Part shown: in pieces, positions 7,295 through 16,060 of the stretch | Position numbering within the stretch: the first letter of the stretch is position 1 | Layout of the letters: every line of letters begins with the position of its first letter | From: Roseomonas sp. AR75 | GTDB lineage: Bacteria; Pseudomonadota; Alphaproteobacteria; Acetobacterales; Acetobacteraceae | Length of the DNA: 64,000 bases | Assembly: GCF_005222815.1 (NCBI RefSeq) | Contig: NZ_STGB01000004.1 | Coordinates: forward strand, 1,054,001 to 1,118,000 | Direction of reading: 5' to 3' | Position numbers and translations under genes: made by a program | Notes under the pieces: generated by a model | The model's database searches: none | What the model was told of the DNA's origin: nothing | What the model saw: the letters and a program-made list of their open reading frames with translations, nothing else

Positions 7295-8733
7295 CAGAGC
7301 GGCGCCGGCGCGGGGACGGGGATGTCGGCGTAGTCGAAGTCGCCCAGCACCGCCTCCATCGGCACGGGACGCAGCGGCAGGCGCCCGGTGGCGAAGCCCG
7401 CGCGCTCCCGCCCGCCGACGCGTCGTGCGACAAGCTCCGCCGCGGCTTCGCCGCAGACGCGGCCCTGGCAAGGCCCCATGCCGCAGCGAGTGAACTGCTT
7501 GAGCTGGTTCATCTCGGTCGCGCCGTCATCCAGCGCGGCCTCGATCTCCGCCCGCGTCACGCCTTCGCAACGGCAGACCACGGTTTCCGGCGCGATGGCG
7601 TCCACCAGCGCGGGGCGCAGCGCCATCATCCGCGCCATCGCCGCACCGCCCTGTGCCGCGCGCCAGTGTTCCAGCGCAGGCCGTCGCCGCGCCCGCGCAT
7701 GGGCGCGGCCATCCAGCAGCCCCAGGTCGCGCAGCGCCGCCAGCGCCGCGAGCCGTCCGGCGGCCGGCGCCGCCGCCGCGCCTCGCACCCCGCCGCCATC
7801 GCCCGCCACATACAGCAGCGGCACGGAGGTGCGGCGGTCCGCATCCAGCACCGGCACCCAGCCGCCGGACTCACGCGCGTAGCGATGCGCCGCCCGGAAC
7901 ACGCGCGTCGCCTCCGTCGCCGGCACCAGCCCGTGCCCGACACAGAGCGCATCGCAATCGAAGCTCTCGGAGGTGCCGCCCGACAGCGCCTGCAGACGCA
8001 CGCGCTCCACGGCGTCGGCGCCTTCCGCCGCGACCACGCGATGGGCCGCAAGCACCGGCACGCCCTTTGTTGCCAGCGCCGCGCGCCAGGCGAGCCCGCG
8101 CGCCAGCAGGTCCGGCCGGGCCGTGAGCGTCGGCAGCGCGCGCGCCCATTCACCCTGCGTGGCGAGGTCCGCGATCGCCGCCACCTCGGCGCCCGCCTTC
8201 AGCAGCTTCGCCGCCACGGCGTAGAGCAGCGGTCCCGCGCCGGCGACCACCACGCGCCGCCCCGGCAGCACGCCCTGCGCCTTCAGCAGGATCGTCGCCG
8301 CCGCCAGGCCGATCACGCCGGGCAGTGTCCAGCCTGGAAAAGGGATGATCCGCTCGTGCGTGCCGGCGCACAGGATCAGCGCGCGCGCTTCGAGGGTAAG
8401 CGGTGCGCCGTCGGGCGGCAGCGCGTCCACCCGGAAGGGCAGGGGCGGCGCGCCCTGGGGGACCAGCGGCCCCCCGCCGAGCCCCCAGACGCGATGGCCG
8501 AGCAGCAACGTCGTGCCGCTGGTCGCCAGCGCCGCGCGCAGCGCATCGCCGGCGCGGCGGTCGGGATCGGGGGGCACCAGGAATCCCGGCGGCGCCGCGC
8601 GATACACCTGCCCGCCCGGCGCCGGGCTTTCCTCCAGCAGCACCACGCGAGCGCCACGCCGCGCCGCCTCCGTCGCCGCGGCCATGCCCGCCGGGCCGGC
8701 GCCGAGCACGGCGAGATCGAACGGCGCGCTCAT
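7294..8733 (-). CDS. FAD/NAD-domain oxidoreductase with BFD-like 2Fe-2S site (HcnB/OoxA-like alpha subunit)
   Basis: A 479-residue protein with an N-terminal FAD motif LGAGPAGMAAA (10-20), a second Rossmann motif VVVAGAGPLLYAVAAKLLKAG in the middle, and GDGGGVRGAAAA near residue 300. A C-terminal BFD-like cluster site has cysteines C387 and C389 (VCRCEG) and C417 and C422 (RCGMGPC), with C427 nearby. The combination is the signature of HcnB, OoxA and D-hydroxyproline dehydrogenase alpha subunits, which pass electrons from the DAO-type subunit toward the respiratory chain. It overlaps the 2Fe-2S gene upstream (ATGA) and the DAO gene downstream (TGATG). Confidence 0.82.
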   Translation of the reverse strand: MSAPFDLAVLGAGPAGMAAATEAARRGARVVLLEESPAPGGQVYRAAPPGFLVPPDPDRRAGDALRAALATSGTTLLLGHRVWGLGGGPLVPQGAPPLPFRVDALPPDGAPLTLEARALILCAGTHERIIPFPGWTLPGVIGLAAATILLKAQGVLPGRRVVVAGAGPLLYAVAAKLLKAGAEVAAIADLATQGEWARALPTLTARPDLLARGLAWRAALATKGVPVLAAHRVVAAEGADAVERVRLQALSGGTSESFDCDALCVGHGLVPATEATRVFRAAHRYARESGGWVPVLDADRRTSVPLLYVAGDGGGVRGAAAAPAAGRLAALAALRDLGLLDGRAHARARRRPALEHWRAAQGGAAMARMMALRPALVDAIAPETVVCRCEGVTRAEIEAALDDGATEMNQLKQFTRCGMGPCQGRVCGEAAAELVARRVGGRERAGFATGRLPLRPVPMEAVLGDFDYADIPVPAPAPL

Positions 8734-9002
8734 GCCGGCGTCACCGCCATGCCGGCGCGCACCGGCACCAGGCAGGCCTGCGCCAGCCTGCCATCCACGC
8801 GCACCAGGCATTGCTGGCAGGTGCCCATCATGCAGAAGGCCGCGCGCGGCGAGCCCGGCCCTTCGCCCAGGCGACGCAGGCCGGCCGCGATCAACGCGGC
8901 GGCGAGACTCTCGCCCACCGGCGCACGCAACGTCGCGCCGTCGAAGCTGAAGGCCACCTCGGCCGGGCGCGCCACGCTGGCGATTCGCAGGGATCCGCTC
9001 AC
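8730..9002 (-). CDS. Small 2Fe-2S protein (HcnA/OoxB-like gamma subunit)
   Basis: A 90-residue plant-type ferredoxin-like protein whose cysteines C57, C62 and C65 (FCMMGTCQQC) and C77 form the C-x4-C-x2-C...C ligand set of [2Fe-2S] domains in HcnA, OoxB and xanthine-oxidase-type small subunits. It is the first gene of the minus-strand operon. The order 2Fe-2S, FAD/BFD, DAO is exactly that of hcnABC. The start lies 74 bases from the divergent ATPase start, so the gap 9003-9076 must hold both promoters. Confidence 0.8.
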   Translation of the reverse strand: MSGSLRIASVARPAEVAFSFDGATLRAPVGESLAAALIAAGLRRLGEGPGSPRAAFCMMGTCQQCLVRVDGRLAQACLVPVRAGMAVTPA

Positions 9003-9076
9003 AGGGGGAGGATAGTGACGCTTGCGCGCGCGTCCATGCTTGACCCCTCGCGCCGCCGCCCGGACACTTCGCGCCG

Positions 9077-9817
<741 letters not shown>

Positions 9818-9831
9818 GAAGGACGGCAGCG

Positions 9832-10743
9832 ATGCCCTACTCCCCGCCCGGATCGCACCTGCTCAAGGGCGCCATCGACTGCCACGTGCATTGCGCGCCG
9901 CATCTCAACGGCCGCTCCGTCAACGTGTTCGAGGCGGTGCGCCAGGCTGCCGCCGCGGGCATGCGCGCCATCGGCATCATGTGCAACTTCCAGAACACCT
10001 CGGGCTTCGCCGCGCTGGCGAATGACGAGCTCGGCCATCTCGGCTGCCACGCCTTCGGCGGCGTCATCATGCAGCCGACGGCGGGCGGCGTGACGCTGGA
10101 GGTCGCCAAGGCCGCCATCGGCTATGGCTACGGCCCCGGCACCGGCGCCCGCTTCGTCAGCCTGCCCACCCACCACACCCGCTACATCGCCGAGAAGGAA
10201 GGCCGCAGCCCTGCCTTCCTGGAAACCACCTTCCAGGTGCCGGCCAGCGGCAAGGTGCCCGATCCCGTGCCCGCGATCATGGAGCTCTGCGCCGAGCGCG
10301 ACGTGGTGTTCGATTGCGGCCACGTCTCCGGCCCGGAAGCCGTTGCCCTGGCGGAGGAAGCGAAGCGCCGCGGCGTGACCCGCCTGCGCACCCATGGCAG
10401 CCGCTACGCCGAGGACGAGATCCGCGCCATCACCGCGCTCGGCGGCTATGTCGAGCTGACCTTCTTCATCCTGACCCACGCAACCCAGGTGGGGCTGACC
10501 CATGTTGATGAGGAAAAGCACCGCATCTCCGGCGGCGCCACCATTCACGACTATGCCCCCCGCATCCGCGCGGCCGGCGACCGCTGCATCCTGTCCTCCG
10601 ATGCCGGCGTCTACCTGCTGCCGCCGCCGGTGGAGGCATTCCGCGAATACCTGTTGCTGGTGGAAAGCGTGGGGTTCAGCGAAGCCGAGATCCGGCGCAT
10701 GACCTCGACGAACCCCGCGGTCCTCTTCGGCCTTCAGGGCTGA
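9832..10743 (+). CDS. DUF6282-like, amidohydrolase-superfamily-type protein
   Basis: A 303-residue protein. Near the N terminus it has the metal-site motif DCHVHCAP (D16, H18, H20), and later VFDCGHVSG, RTHGSRY and LSSDAG, which resemble the His and Asp metal ligands of metal-dependent hydrolases. The pattern recalls the DUF6282 group found beside amino-acid catabolic genes. ATG 9832 is chosen, with AGAAGGA upstream; a TTG at 9814 overlapping the ATPase stop is the alternative. It is probably co-transcribed with the ATPase. A hydrolase acting on a cyclic amide or ester product of the same pathway would fit, but the reaction is unknown. Confidence 0.6.
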   Translation: MPYSPPGSHLLKGAIDCHVHCAPHLNGRSVNVFEAVRQAAAAGMRAIGIMCNFQNTSGFAALANDELGHLGCHAFGGVIMQPTAGGVTLEVAKAAIGYGYGPGTGARFVSLPTHHTRYIAEKEGRSPAFLETTFQVPASGKVPDPVPAIMELCAERDVVFDCGHVSGPEAVALAEEAKRRGVTRLRTHGSRYAEDEIRAITALGGYVELTFFILTHATQVGLTHVDEEKHRISGGATIHDYAPRIRAAGDRCILSSDAGVYLLPPPVEAFREYLLLVESVGFSEAEIRRMTSTNPAVLFGLQG

Positions 10744-10891
10744 CACGTTCCGCGTGTGTTTCTGCGCAACGATACGCGCGGCGCGATCAAGCTGACGTGA
10801 CTCACGAAGCCGTGTGCTGGACACGGGCGGCGCGGGCGGCGACGTTCCGTTACACTCGCGGCGCCAATCTGCGCGCAAGGCATCGATCTCC

Positions 10892-12454
10892 ATGATCTCG
10901 ACGCTGGCGGCCTTCGGGGCGCCCTCTCTTGCGGCACCGGGCCTGTGCGTGCTCGTCACGCCCCAACTGGCCTGGCTGCACCTTTTGTCGGATGTGGCGA
11001 TCGGCTTGGCCTATCTCTCCATTCCCGCCGTGCTGCTCGTGGTGCTGCTGCGCCGGCGTGACCTGGCCTATCCGTGGATCGTCGGGCTGTTCGCGCTGTT
11101 CATCACGGCCTGCGGGCTGACCCATCTGATGCATGCCTGGACGATGTTCAGCCCGGCACCGGCGACTGACACGCTGCTGAAGGCCATCACGGCGGTGATC
11201 TCCGTCGCCGTCGCCGTCCTGCTCTGGCCCATCCTGCCGCGTCTGCTGGCGCTGCGCTCGCCCGCCGCCCTGGCGCGCGAGGTGGAGGAGCGACGGGCGG
11301 CGGAGAGCCGCGCCCGCGCCTCCGAGGCCCGCATGGCCGCCTTCATCGCGAACCTCGCGGAGGCTGTCTTCGTCGTGCGCGTCTGGCCGGGCGGCAATAT
11401 GGAGATCGAGACGGTCAACCCGGCCTTCGAACGGATCTTCGGCGTCCGCTCAGCCGACCTCGCCGGCGCCACACCGGAACGGGTGCTGCCGACCTCCCTG
11501 GTCGAGCAGGCGCTGCCGCGCTGGCGCATCGCGGCCGAACGCGGCGAGACGATGGAATACGAACTCACAGGCGACCTGCCTGTCGGGCGGCGCAGCTGGC
11601 AGACGGTTCTGGTTCCGCTGCGCGGACCGGATGGCCGCGTCGAGCGCCTGCTCGGCTCCGCCCGTGACGTGACCGCGACACGCCGGTTGCAGGCGAGCCT
11701 GGTGCAGAGCGCCCGGCTGGCCACGGTCGGCACGATGTGCGCCGGCCTTGCGCACGAGGCGAGCCAGCCGCTGAACACCGCCGCGCTCTGGCTGCGGCGC
11801 GTGCGGGCGGTGGCGCGGGACCTGGCGCCGGAGCCGAAGGCCGCGCTGGTGCGTGCCGTCGCCGTGCTGGAGGAGCAGATGCAGCGCGCCGGCGAACTGG
11901 TGTCGCGCATCCGCGCGCTGGCCGGCGCCGAGCCGGGCGTCGAGGAGAGCTTCGACGCGGTGGAGGTGGTCGGCGCCGCGATCCGCGCCGCCACGCCAGG
12001 CGCGGCTGCGCGCGGGATCAGCCTGGCCCTTCGCGGCGGCAACGCGCCGATGCCGGTCCGCGGCAGCGCCGCCCGGCTGGAGCAGGCGCTACTCAACCTG
12101 CTGGCCAATGCCGGCGACGCGATCGAGGAACGGCGACGCCTGCAGCCGAATGCCCCGGCGCGGGTGGAGGTGGATGTGCGCGATGACTCCGGCCGCGTGC
12201 TGATCACGCTGCGCGACAGCGGCGCCGGCATCCCCGAGGCGGTGCGCGATTCCATCTTCGATCCCTTCTTCACGACGAAGGATCCCGGCCGTGGCATCGG
12301 CCTGGGCCTGCCCTTCGCCGCCGCGGCAGCCCGCGCGATGGGCGGCAGCATCGAGGCCTGGACCCCGCCGGAAGGCGGCGCCTGCTTCCGCATCGAGCTG
12401 CCTCTGGCCGAGGCGCCCGGGGCTTCCGCCCCGCTTGGCGCCGTGATCGCGTGA
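10892..12454 (+). CDS. Sensor histidine kinase with ethylene-receptor-type N-terminal domain
   Basis: A 520-residue kinase. Residues about 30-120 form three membrane helices resembling the ethylene-binding domain of plant ETR1. The segments LLSDVAIGLAYLSIP and FITACGLTH carry D34, Y41, I71, C74 and H78. In ETR1 the ethylene/copper residues are D25, Y32, I62, C65 and H69, so all five recur with a constant offset of nine. A PAS-like region follows (about 150-262), then the phospho-acceptor H288 in GLAHEASQPLN, and a catalytic domain with LLNLLANAGDAIEE (N box), RDSGAGIPE, DPFFTTKDPGRG and GIGLGLP. ATG 10892 has AAGG upstream and keeps the full sensor. The response regulator starts ten bases after its stop. 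Histidine-kinase function is near certain; ethylene binding is inferred from residue conservation. Confidence 0.85.
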   Translation: MISTLAAFGAPSLAAPGLCVLVTPQLAWLHLLSDVAIGLAYLSIPAVLLVVLLRRRDLAYPWIVGLFALFITACGLTHLMHAWTMFSPAPATDTLLKAITAVISVAVAVLLWPILPRLLALRSPAALAREVEERRAAESRARASEARMAAFIANLAEAVFVVRVWPGGNMEIETVNPAFERIFGVRSADLAGATPERVLPTSLVEQALPRWRIAAERGETMEYELTGDLPVGRRSWQTVLVPLRGPDGRVERLLGSARDVTATRRLQASLVQSARLATVGTMCAGLAHEASQPLNTAALWLRRVRAVARDLAPEPKAALVRAVAVLEEQMQRAGELVSRIRALAGAEPGVEESFDAVEVVGAAIRAATPGAAARGISLALRGGNAPMPVRGSAARLEQALLNLLANAGDAIEERRRLQPNAPARVEVDVRDDSGRVLITLRDSGAGIPEAVRDSIFDPFFTTKDPGRGIGLGLPFAAAAARAMGGSIEAWTPPEGGACFRIELPLAEAPGASAPLGAVIA

Positions 12455-12464
12455 GAGGCCGGGC

Positions 12465-12857
12465 ATGACGGCGGCGCCCAGCATGCCACGGCGTATCCTG
12501 CTGGCCGAGGACGAGGTTCTGGCGGCCCTGGCGATCCAGGACGAGTTGCAGAGCGAAGGCTATGCGGTGGATGTCGCGCCGGACGGGCAGGCTGCGCTGG
12601 AAGCGGCAAGGCGCGCCATGCCGGACCTTCTGCTGACCGATCTGCGCATGCCGCGGCTGGATGGCATCGGGCTGATCCGCGCGCTGCGCGGCATGGCGCC
12701 GCTGCTGCCAGTGGTGGTGATGACGGGCTACGCCCCCGCCGGCGGCACCGCCGCCTTCCGCAACGATGGCGAGGGTCCCGTCGCGCTGTTCTCCAAGCCG
12801 CTGGACATGGATGCCCTGCTGGAGGAGCTCCGCCGGCTGCTGCCCTCCGCGGGCTGA
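12465..12857 (+). CDS. Single-domain response regulator
   Basis: A 130-residue CheY-like receiver with no output domain. The acidic pocket is AEDE (14-17), the phospho-acceptor is D59 in LLLTDLRMPRLDG, T87 is in VVMTGY and the conserved K111 is in FSKPLD. It lies ten bases after the ethylene-receptor-like kinase and is its likely partner. With no DNA-binding domain it must act by protein contact, for example on motility, a diguanylate cyclase or a phosphorelay. Confidence 0.85.
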   Translation: MTAAPSMPRRILLAEDEVLAALAIQDELQSEGYAVDVAPDGQAALEAARRAMPDLLLTDLRMPRLDGIGLIRALRGMAPLLPVVVMTGYAPAGGTAAFRNDGEGPVALFSKPLDMDALLEELRRLLPSAG

Positions 12858-12942
12858 CGCGCTAGGCTCGCGCGCTGGAGCGAAGGGGGCGCATGCGGAT
12901 GACCGATATTCGGATCGGCGCGGGGTGGCGGAGTTGCGCGGC

Positions 12943-13701
12943 GTGACCGTCTCGTTCTCCCTGGCCGGCCGGGTGGCGCTTGTCACCGGCGCCTCGGGCG
13001 GCCTGGGGCGGCACTTCGCCCGCGTGCTGCACGGGGCCGGTGCCCAGGTGGTGCTGGCCGCCCGGCGCCTCGACGCCGTCGCGGATGCGGCGGGGGCGCT
13101 GGGCGAGCGTGCGATGGCGGTGGCGCTGGACGTGACCGACGCCGCGTCCATCGCCGCCGCGCTGGATGCGGTGGAGGCGCGCTTCGGGCCCTGCGACCTG
13201 CTGGTGAACAACGCCGGCATTGCCGTGACGCGGCCCTTCCTGGACCAGACCGAGGCCGATTGGGACCAGGTGATGGACGTCGACCTGCGCGGCGCCTTCG
13301 TCATGGCGCAGGCGGCGGCGAAGCGCATGGTCGCGGCGGGGAAGGGCGGCGCGATCGTCAACATCGCCTCCATCGGCGGGGTGCGCATCATCCCCGGCGT
13401 CGCGGCCTACACCGCGGCCAAGGCCGGGCTGATCCAGCTGACGCGCCAGATGGGCGTGGAACTGGCGCGCCACCGCATCCGCGTGAACGCCATCGCCCCC
13501 GGCTACATCGAGACCGACATCAACCGCGACTTCTTCGCCAGCGAGGCGGGCCAGGCAATGATCCGGCGCGTGCCCCAGCGCCGCCTGGGCACCGTGGACG
13601 ACCTGACGGGGCCACTGCTGCTGCTGGCCAGCGACGCCGGCGCCCACATGACCGGCAGCGTGGTGACGGTGGATGGCGGCCACAGCGTCAATCCGCTGTA
13701 G
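12943..13701 (+). CDS. Short-chain dehydrogenase/reductase
   Basis: A 252-residue classical SDR with cofactor motif TGASGGLG, NNAG, catalytic Ser in NIASIGG and YTAAK (Tyr/Lys). The close VDGGHS ends the substrate lobe. No ATG fits; the GTG at 12943 is chosen because GGAG lies about ten bases upstream, while TTG 12934 and GTG 12925 are alternatives. On sequence alone it could be a FabG-like 3-oxoacyl reductase. Followed by an acyl-CoA dehydrogenase, an APH-family kinase and a small partner, it takes the place of LvaD, the levulinyl-CoA reductase. A palindromic repeat separates it from the dehydrogenase gene. Confidence 0.8.
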   Translation: MTVSFSLAGRVALVTGASGGLGRHFARVLHGAGAQVVLAARRLDAVADAAGALGERAMAVALDVTDAASIAAALDAVEARFGPCDLLVNNAGIAVTRPFLDQTEADWDQVMDVDLRGAFVMAQAAAKRMVAAGKGGAIVNIASIGGVRIIPGVAAYTAAKAGLIQLTRQMGVELARHRIRVNAIAPGYIETDINRDFFASEAGQAMIRRVPQRRLGTVDDLTGPLLLLASDAGAHMTGSVVTVDGGHSVNPL

Positions 13702-13723
13702 CGCCAAGGGCTTCGCCAGACGT

Positions 13724-13819
13724 CTCCCTCCCCCGCTTGCGGGGGAGGGTTGGGGTGGGGGGCCGCGCGATCTTCCCCGCCCAGCCGCCCCTCAACCCTC
13801 CCCCGCACGCAGTGGAGGG
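13724..13819. repeat. GC-rich palindromic intergenic element, copy 2 (double unit)
   Basis: The unit CCCTCCCCC-GCTTGC-GGGGGAGGG (13726-13749) is followed by a G-rich tail and then, about 45 bases on, by a second degenerate unit (13796-13819, CCCTCCCCCGCACGCAGTGGAGGG). The core matches the copies at 3831 and 35108. It lies between the SDR and the acyl-CoA dehydrogenase and may form a hairpin in the transcript. Confidence 0.75.
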
Positions 13820-13860
13820 CCTACTGTGCGCCGAACGCCAGCGCAGCCGGAACACGCCCG

Positions 13861-15066
13861 ATGGACTTCTCACTTCCGCCCGATATCGATGCCGTCCGGG
13901 CCAAGGTCCGCGCCTTCGTCAATGACCGCCTGATCCCGCTCGAAGCCGACCGGGCCAATTACGACGAGCACGAGAACATCCATCCGGGCGTGCTGAAGCG
14001 CCTTCGCGCCGAGGCGAAGGCGGAGGGGCTGTGGGCTTTGCAGATGCCGAAGCACCGCGGCGGCGGCGGGCTGCCCGTGGTCGGCATGGCCGCCTGCTAC
14101 GAGGAGATGAACCGCTCCATCTTCGGCCCCGTCGTGTTCAACAGCGCCGCACCCGACGACGGCAACATGATCGTGCTGGAGAAAGTCGCGACGGAGGCGC
14201 AGAAGGCGCGCTGGCTGCAGCCCATCGTGGACGGCGCCGTGCAGTCCAGCTTCGCGATGACCGAGCCCGATGGCTGCGGCAGCGATCCCGGCCTGACCTA
14301 CACGCGCGCCGAGCGCGTCGGCAACGACCGCTGGCGCGTCACCGGCCGCAAGCACTACATCACCGGCGCCGGCGAGGCGCAGCATTTCCTGCTGATTGCC
14401 CGCACGAGCGACGACGAGCGGCGCGGCCTGACTTGCTTCCTGTTCCACGCCGACCAGCCGGGCTGGCGCATCGTGCGGCGGATTCCGATCATGGGGCCGG
14501 AGGAACATGGTGGCCATTGCGAGCTGGAATTCGACGGGCTGGAGATCCCCGACGAGAACGTGCTGATGGGCGTGGGCGACGGCCTCAAGCTCACGCAGAT
14601 CCGCCTCGGCACCGCGCGGCTGACGCACTGCATGCGCTGGACCGGCATGGGCCGCCGCGCGCTGGAGATCGCGATGGAGCGCATCCGCCACCGCGACAGC
14701 TTCGGCCTGAAGCTGATCGACCGGGAGAGCGTGCAGGGCCTGATCGGCCAGGCCGCGATGGAGCTGGAGATCGGCCGCCTGCTGACCATGAAGGCGGCCT
14801 GGGTGCTGGACCAGGGCGGCTTCGCGCGCAAGGAAGTCTCGATGGCGAAGATCGTCGTCGCCGATGCGCTGCACAAGGCGGTGGACACCGCGCTGCAGTT
14901 GCTCGGCGCGCGCGGCTATTCCAAGGACACGCCGGTCGAGTGGATGTATCGCTACGCCCGCCAGGCGCGCCTGGTGGACGGCGCGAGCGAGGTGCATCGC
15001 ATGGTGCTGGCGAATTTCCTGCGCCGCGAGGGCACCGATTTCTTCCAGTGGGGCGCGCATGGATGA
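13861..15066 (+). CDS. Acyl-CoA dehydrogenase family protein (ACAD10/11 or LvaC type)
   Basis: A 401-residue acyl-CoA dehydrogenase fold. The N-terminal helical domain begins MDFSLPPD, the middle beta domain has FAMTEPDGCGSDPG and WRVTGRKHYITGAG, and the C-terminal helices include RDSFGLKLIDRESVQGLIG and LQLLGARGYSKDTPVEWMYR. ATG 13861 starts the fold directly. The gene overlaps the downstream APH-family kinase by eight bases. The same two enzymes are fused in animal ACAD10/ACAD11 and adjacent in the lva operon. There the dehydrogenase-like enzyme removes phosphate from a 4-phospho-acyl-CoA instead of performing simple beta-oxidation. A plain short-chain acyl-CoA dehydrogenase is the alternative. 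Confidence 0.85.
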   Translation: MDFSLPPDIDAVRAKVRAFVNDRLIPLEADRANYDEHENIHPGVLKRLRAEAKAEGLWALQMPKHRGGGGLPVVGMAACYEEMNRSIFGPVVFNSAAPDDGNMIVLEKVATEAQKARWLQPIVDGAVQSSFAMTEPDGCGSDPGLTYTRAERVGNDRWRVTGRKHYITGAGEAQHFLLIARTSDDERRGLTCFLFHADQPGWRIVRRIPIMGPEEHGGHCELEFDGLEIPDENVLMGVGDGLKLTQIRLGTARLTHCMRWTGMGRRALEIAMERIRHRDSFGLKLIDRESVQGLIGQAAMELEIGRLLTMKAAWVLDQGGFARKEVSMAKIVVADALHKAVDTALQLLGARGYSKDTPVEWMYRYARQARLVDGASEVHRMVLANFLRREGTDFFQWGAHG

Positions 15067-16060
15067 GGCAGCGCTGACGCGGTTGCGCGACTGGCTTGCT
15101 GCCGCGCAGGGCGACCCATCCCTGCGCAGCGCCAACGCACGAAAGTTGTCGGGCGGGGCGATCCAGCAGAACTGGGCGCTCGATGTCGAGACCATCGGCG
15201 GGCCGCAGCGCTGGGTGCTGCGCACCGACAGCGCCGCGGTGCTGGCCGTCAGCCTGCCTCGGACTGCGGAATACGCGCTGCTGCGCGCCGCCTGGGCCGC
15301 CGGCGTGACGGTGCCGGAGCCGCTGTATCTCTGTGCCGATGCGCGCGTCATCGGTGCGCCCTTCTTCGTCATGCGTCGCGTGGAAGGGACTGCGCTCGGC
15401 CCACGCGTGGTGAAGGATTCCGCGCTTGGCGGCGGGCGCGAACAACTCGCGCAGGCTCTCGGCCGCGAACTCGCGTGCATCCACCGCATCCGACCGCCGC
15501 GCGCCGATCTCGGCTTTCTCGGCGATCCGCCCGCCGATGCCGGCCGCGCCGCCATCTCGACCCTGCGCGGCCGGCTGGACGATGCGGGCACGCCGCGTCC
15601 GGTCATCGAATGGGGCTTGCGTGCCGCGGAACGCCGCGCGCCGCCACCGGTGCCGCCCGTTCTGGTGCACAACGATTTCCGCACCGGCAATTTGATGCTG
15701 GACGCCTCCGGCGTCACCGGCGTGCTGGACTGGGAATTTGCGGCGTGGGGCGATGGCCATGCCGATCTCGGCTGGCTCTGCGCGAAATGCTGGCGCTTCG
15801 GCAATGTCGCGCAGGAAGCCGGCGGCCTCGGCCCGCGCGCCGCGCTCTACGAGGGCTACGCCGCCGAAAGCGGCGCCCCGGTGGAGGATGCCCGCGTGCG
15901 CTGGTGGGAGCTGATGGCGCATCTGCGCTGGGCGGTGATCGCCGCCGACCAGGCGCAGCGCCACCTCTCCGGCGAGGAGCGCAGCCTGGAACTCGCCCTC
16001 ACCGGCCACATCGTGCCCGAGCTCGAATGGGAGATCCTGGCCATGGCGGACGCGCCCTGA
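15059..16060 (+). CDS. APH-family phosphotransferase (LvaA/ACAD10-type hydroxyacyl-CoA kinase)
   Basis: A 333-residue aminoglycoside-phosphotransferase-fold kinase. The N lobe starts MDEAALTRLRDWL; the catalytic loop is LVHNDFRTGNLML (His-Asp...Asn) and the metal-binding motif is VLDWEFAAWGDGHADLGW. Its start overlaps the acyl-CoA dehydrogenase stop and its stop overlaps the next start (TGATG). In bacteria this family beside an ACAD and a roughly 100-residue protein phosphorylates 4-hydroxyacyl-CoA (LvaA with LvaB). Antibiotic resistance is unlikely in this setting. Confidence 0.8.
   Translation: MDEAALTRLRDWLAAAQGDPSLRSANARKLSGGAIQQNWALDVETIGGPQRWVLRTDSAAVLAVSLPRTAEYALLRAAWAAGVTVPEPLYLCADARVIGAPFFVMRRVEGTALGPRVVKDSALGGGREQLAQALGRELACIHRIRPPRADLGFLGDPPADAGRAAISTLRGRLDDAGTPRPVIEWGLRAAERRAPPPVPPVLVHNDFRTGNLMLDASGVTGVLDWEFAAWGDGHADLGWLCAKCWRFGNVAQEAGGLGPRAALYEGYAAESGAPVEDARVRWWELMAHLRWAVIAADQAQRHLSGEERSLELALTGHIVPELEWEILAMADAP

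Noticed and set aside
5253..9002. Naming the oxidase genes hcnABC outright
   Set aside because: The architecture is shared with opine and hydroxyproline dehydrogenases, and the adjoining DHDPS-family gene argues against a plain cyanide synthase.
9003..9076. TTGACC at about 9040 as a strong promoter of the ATPase gene
   Set aside because: The matching -10 hexamer at the right distance is poor and the region is nearly all G and C, so I do not list it as a feature.
15059..16060. Aminoglycoside resistance gene
   Set aside because: The kinase fold is shared, but overlap with an acyl-CoA dehydrogenase and the small partner gene indicates acyl-CoA metabolism.
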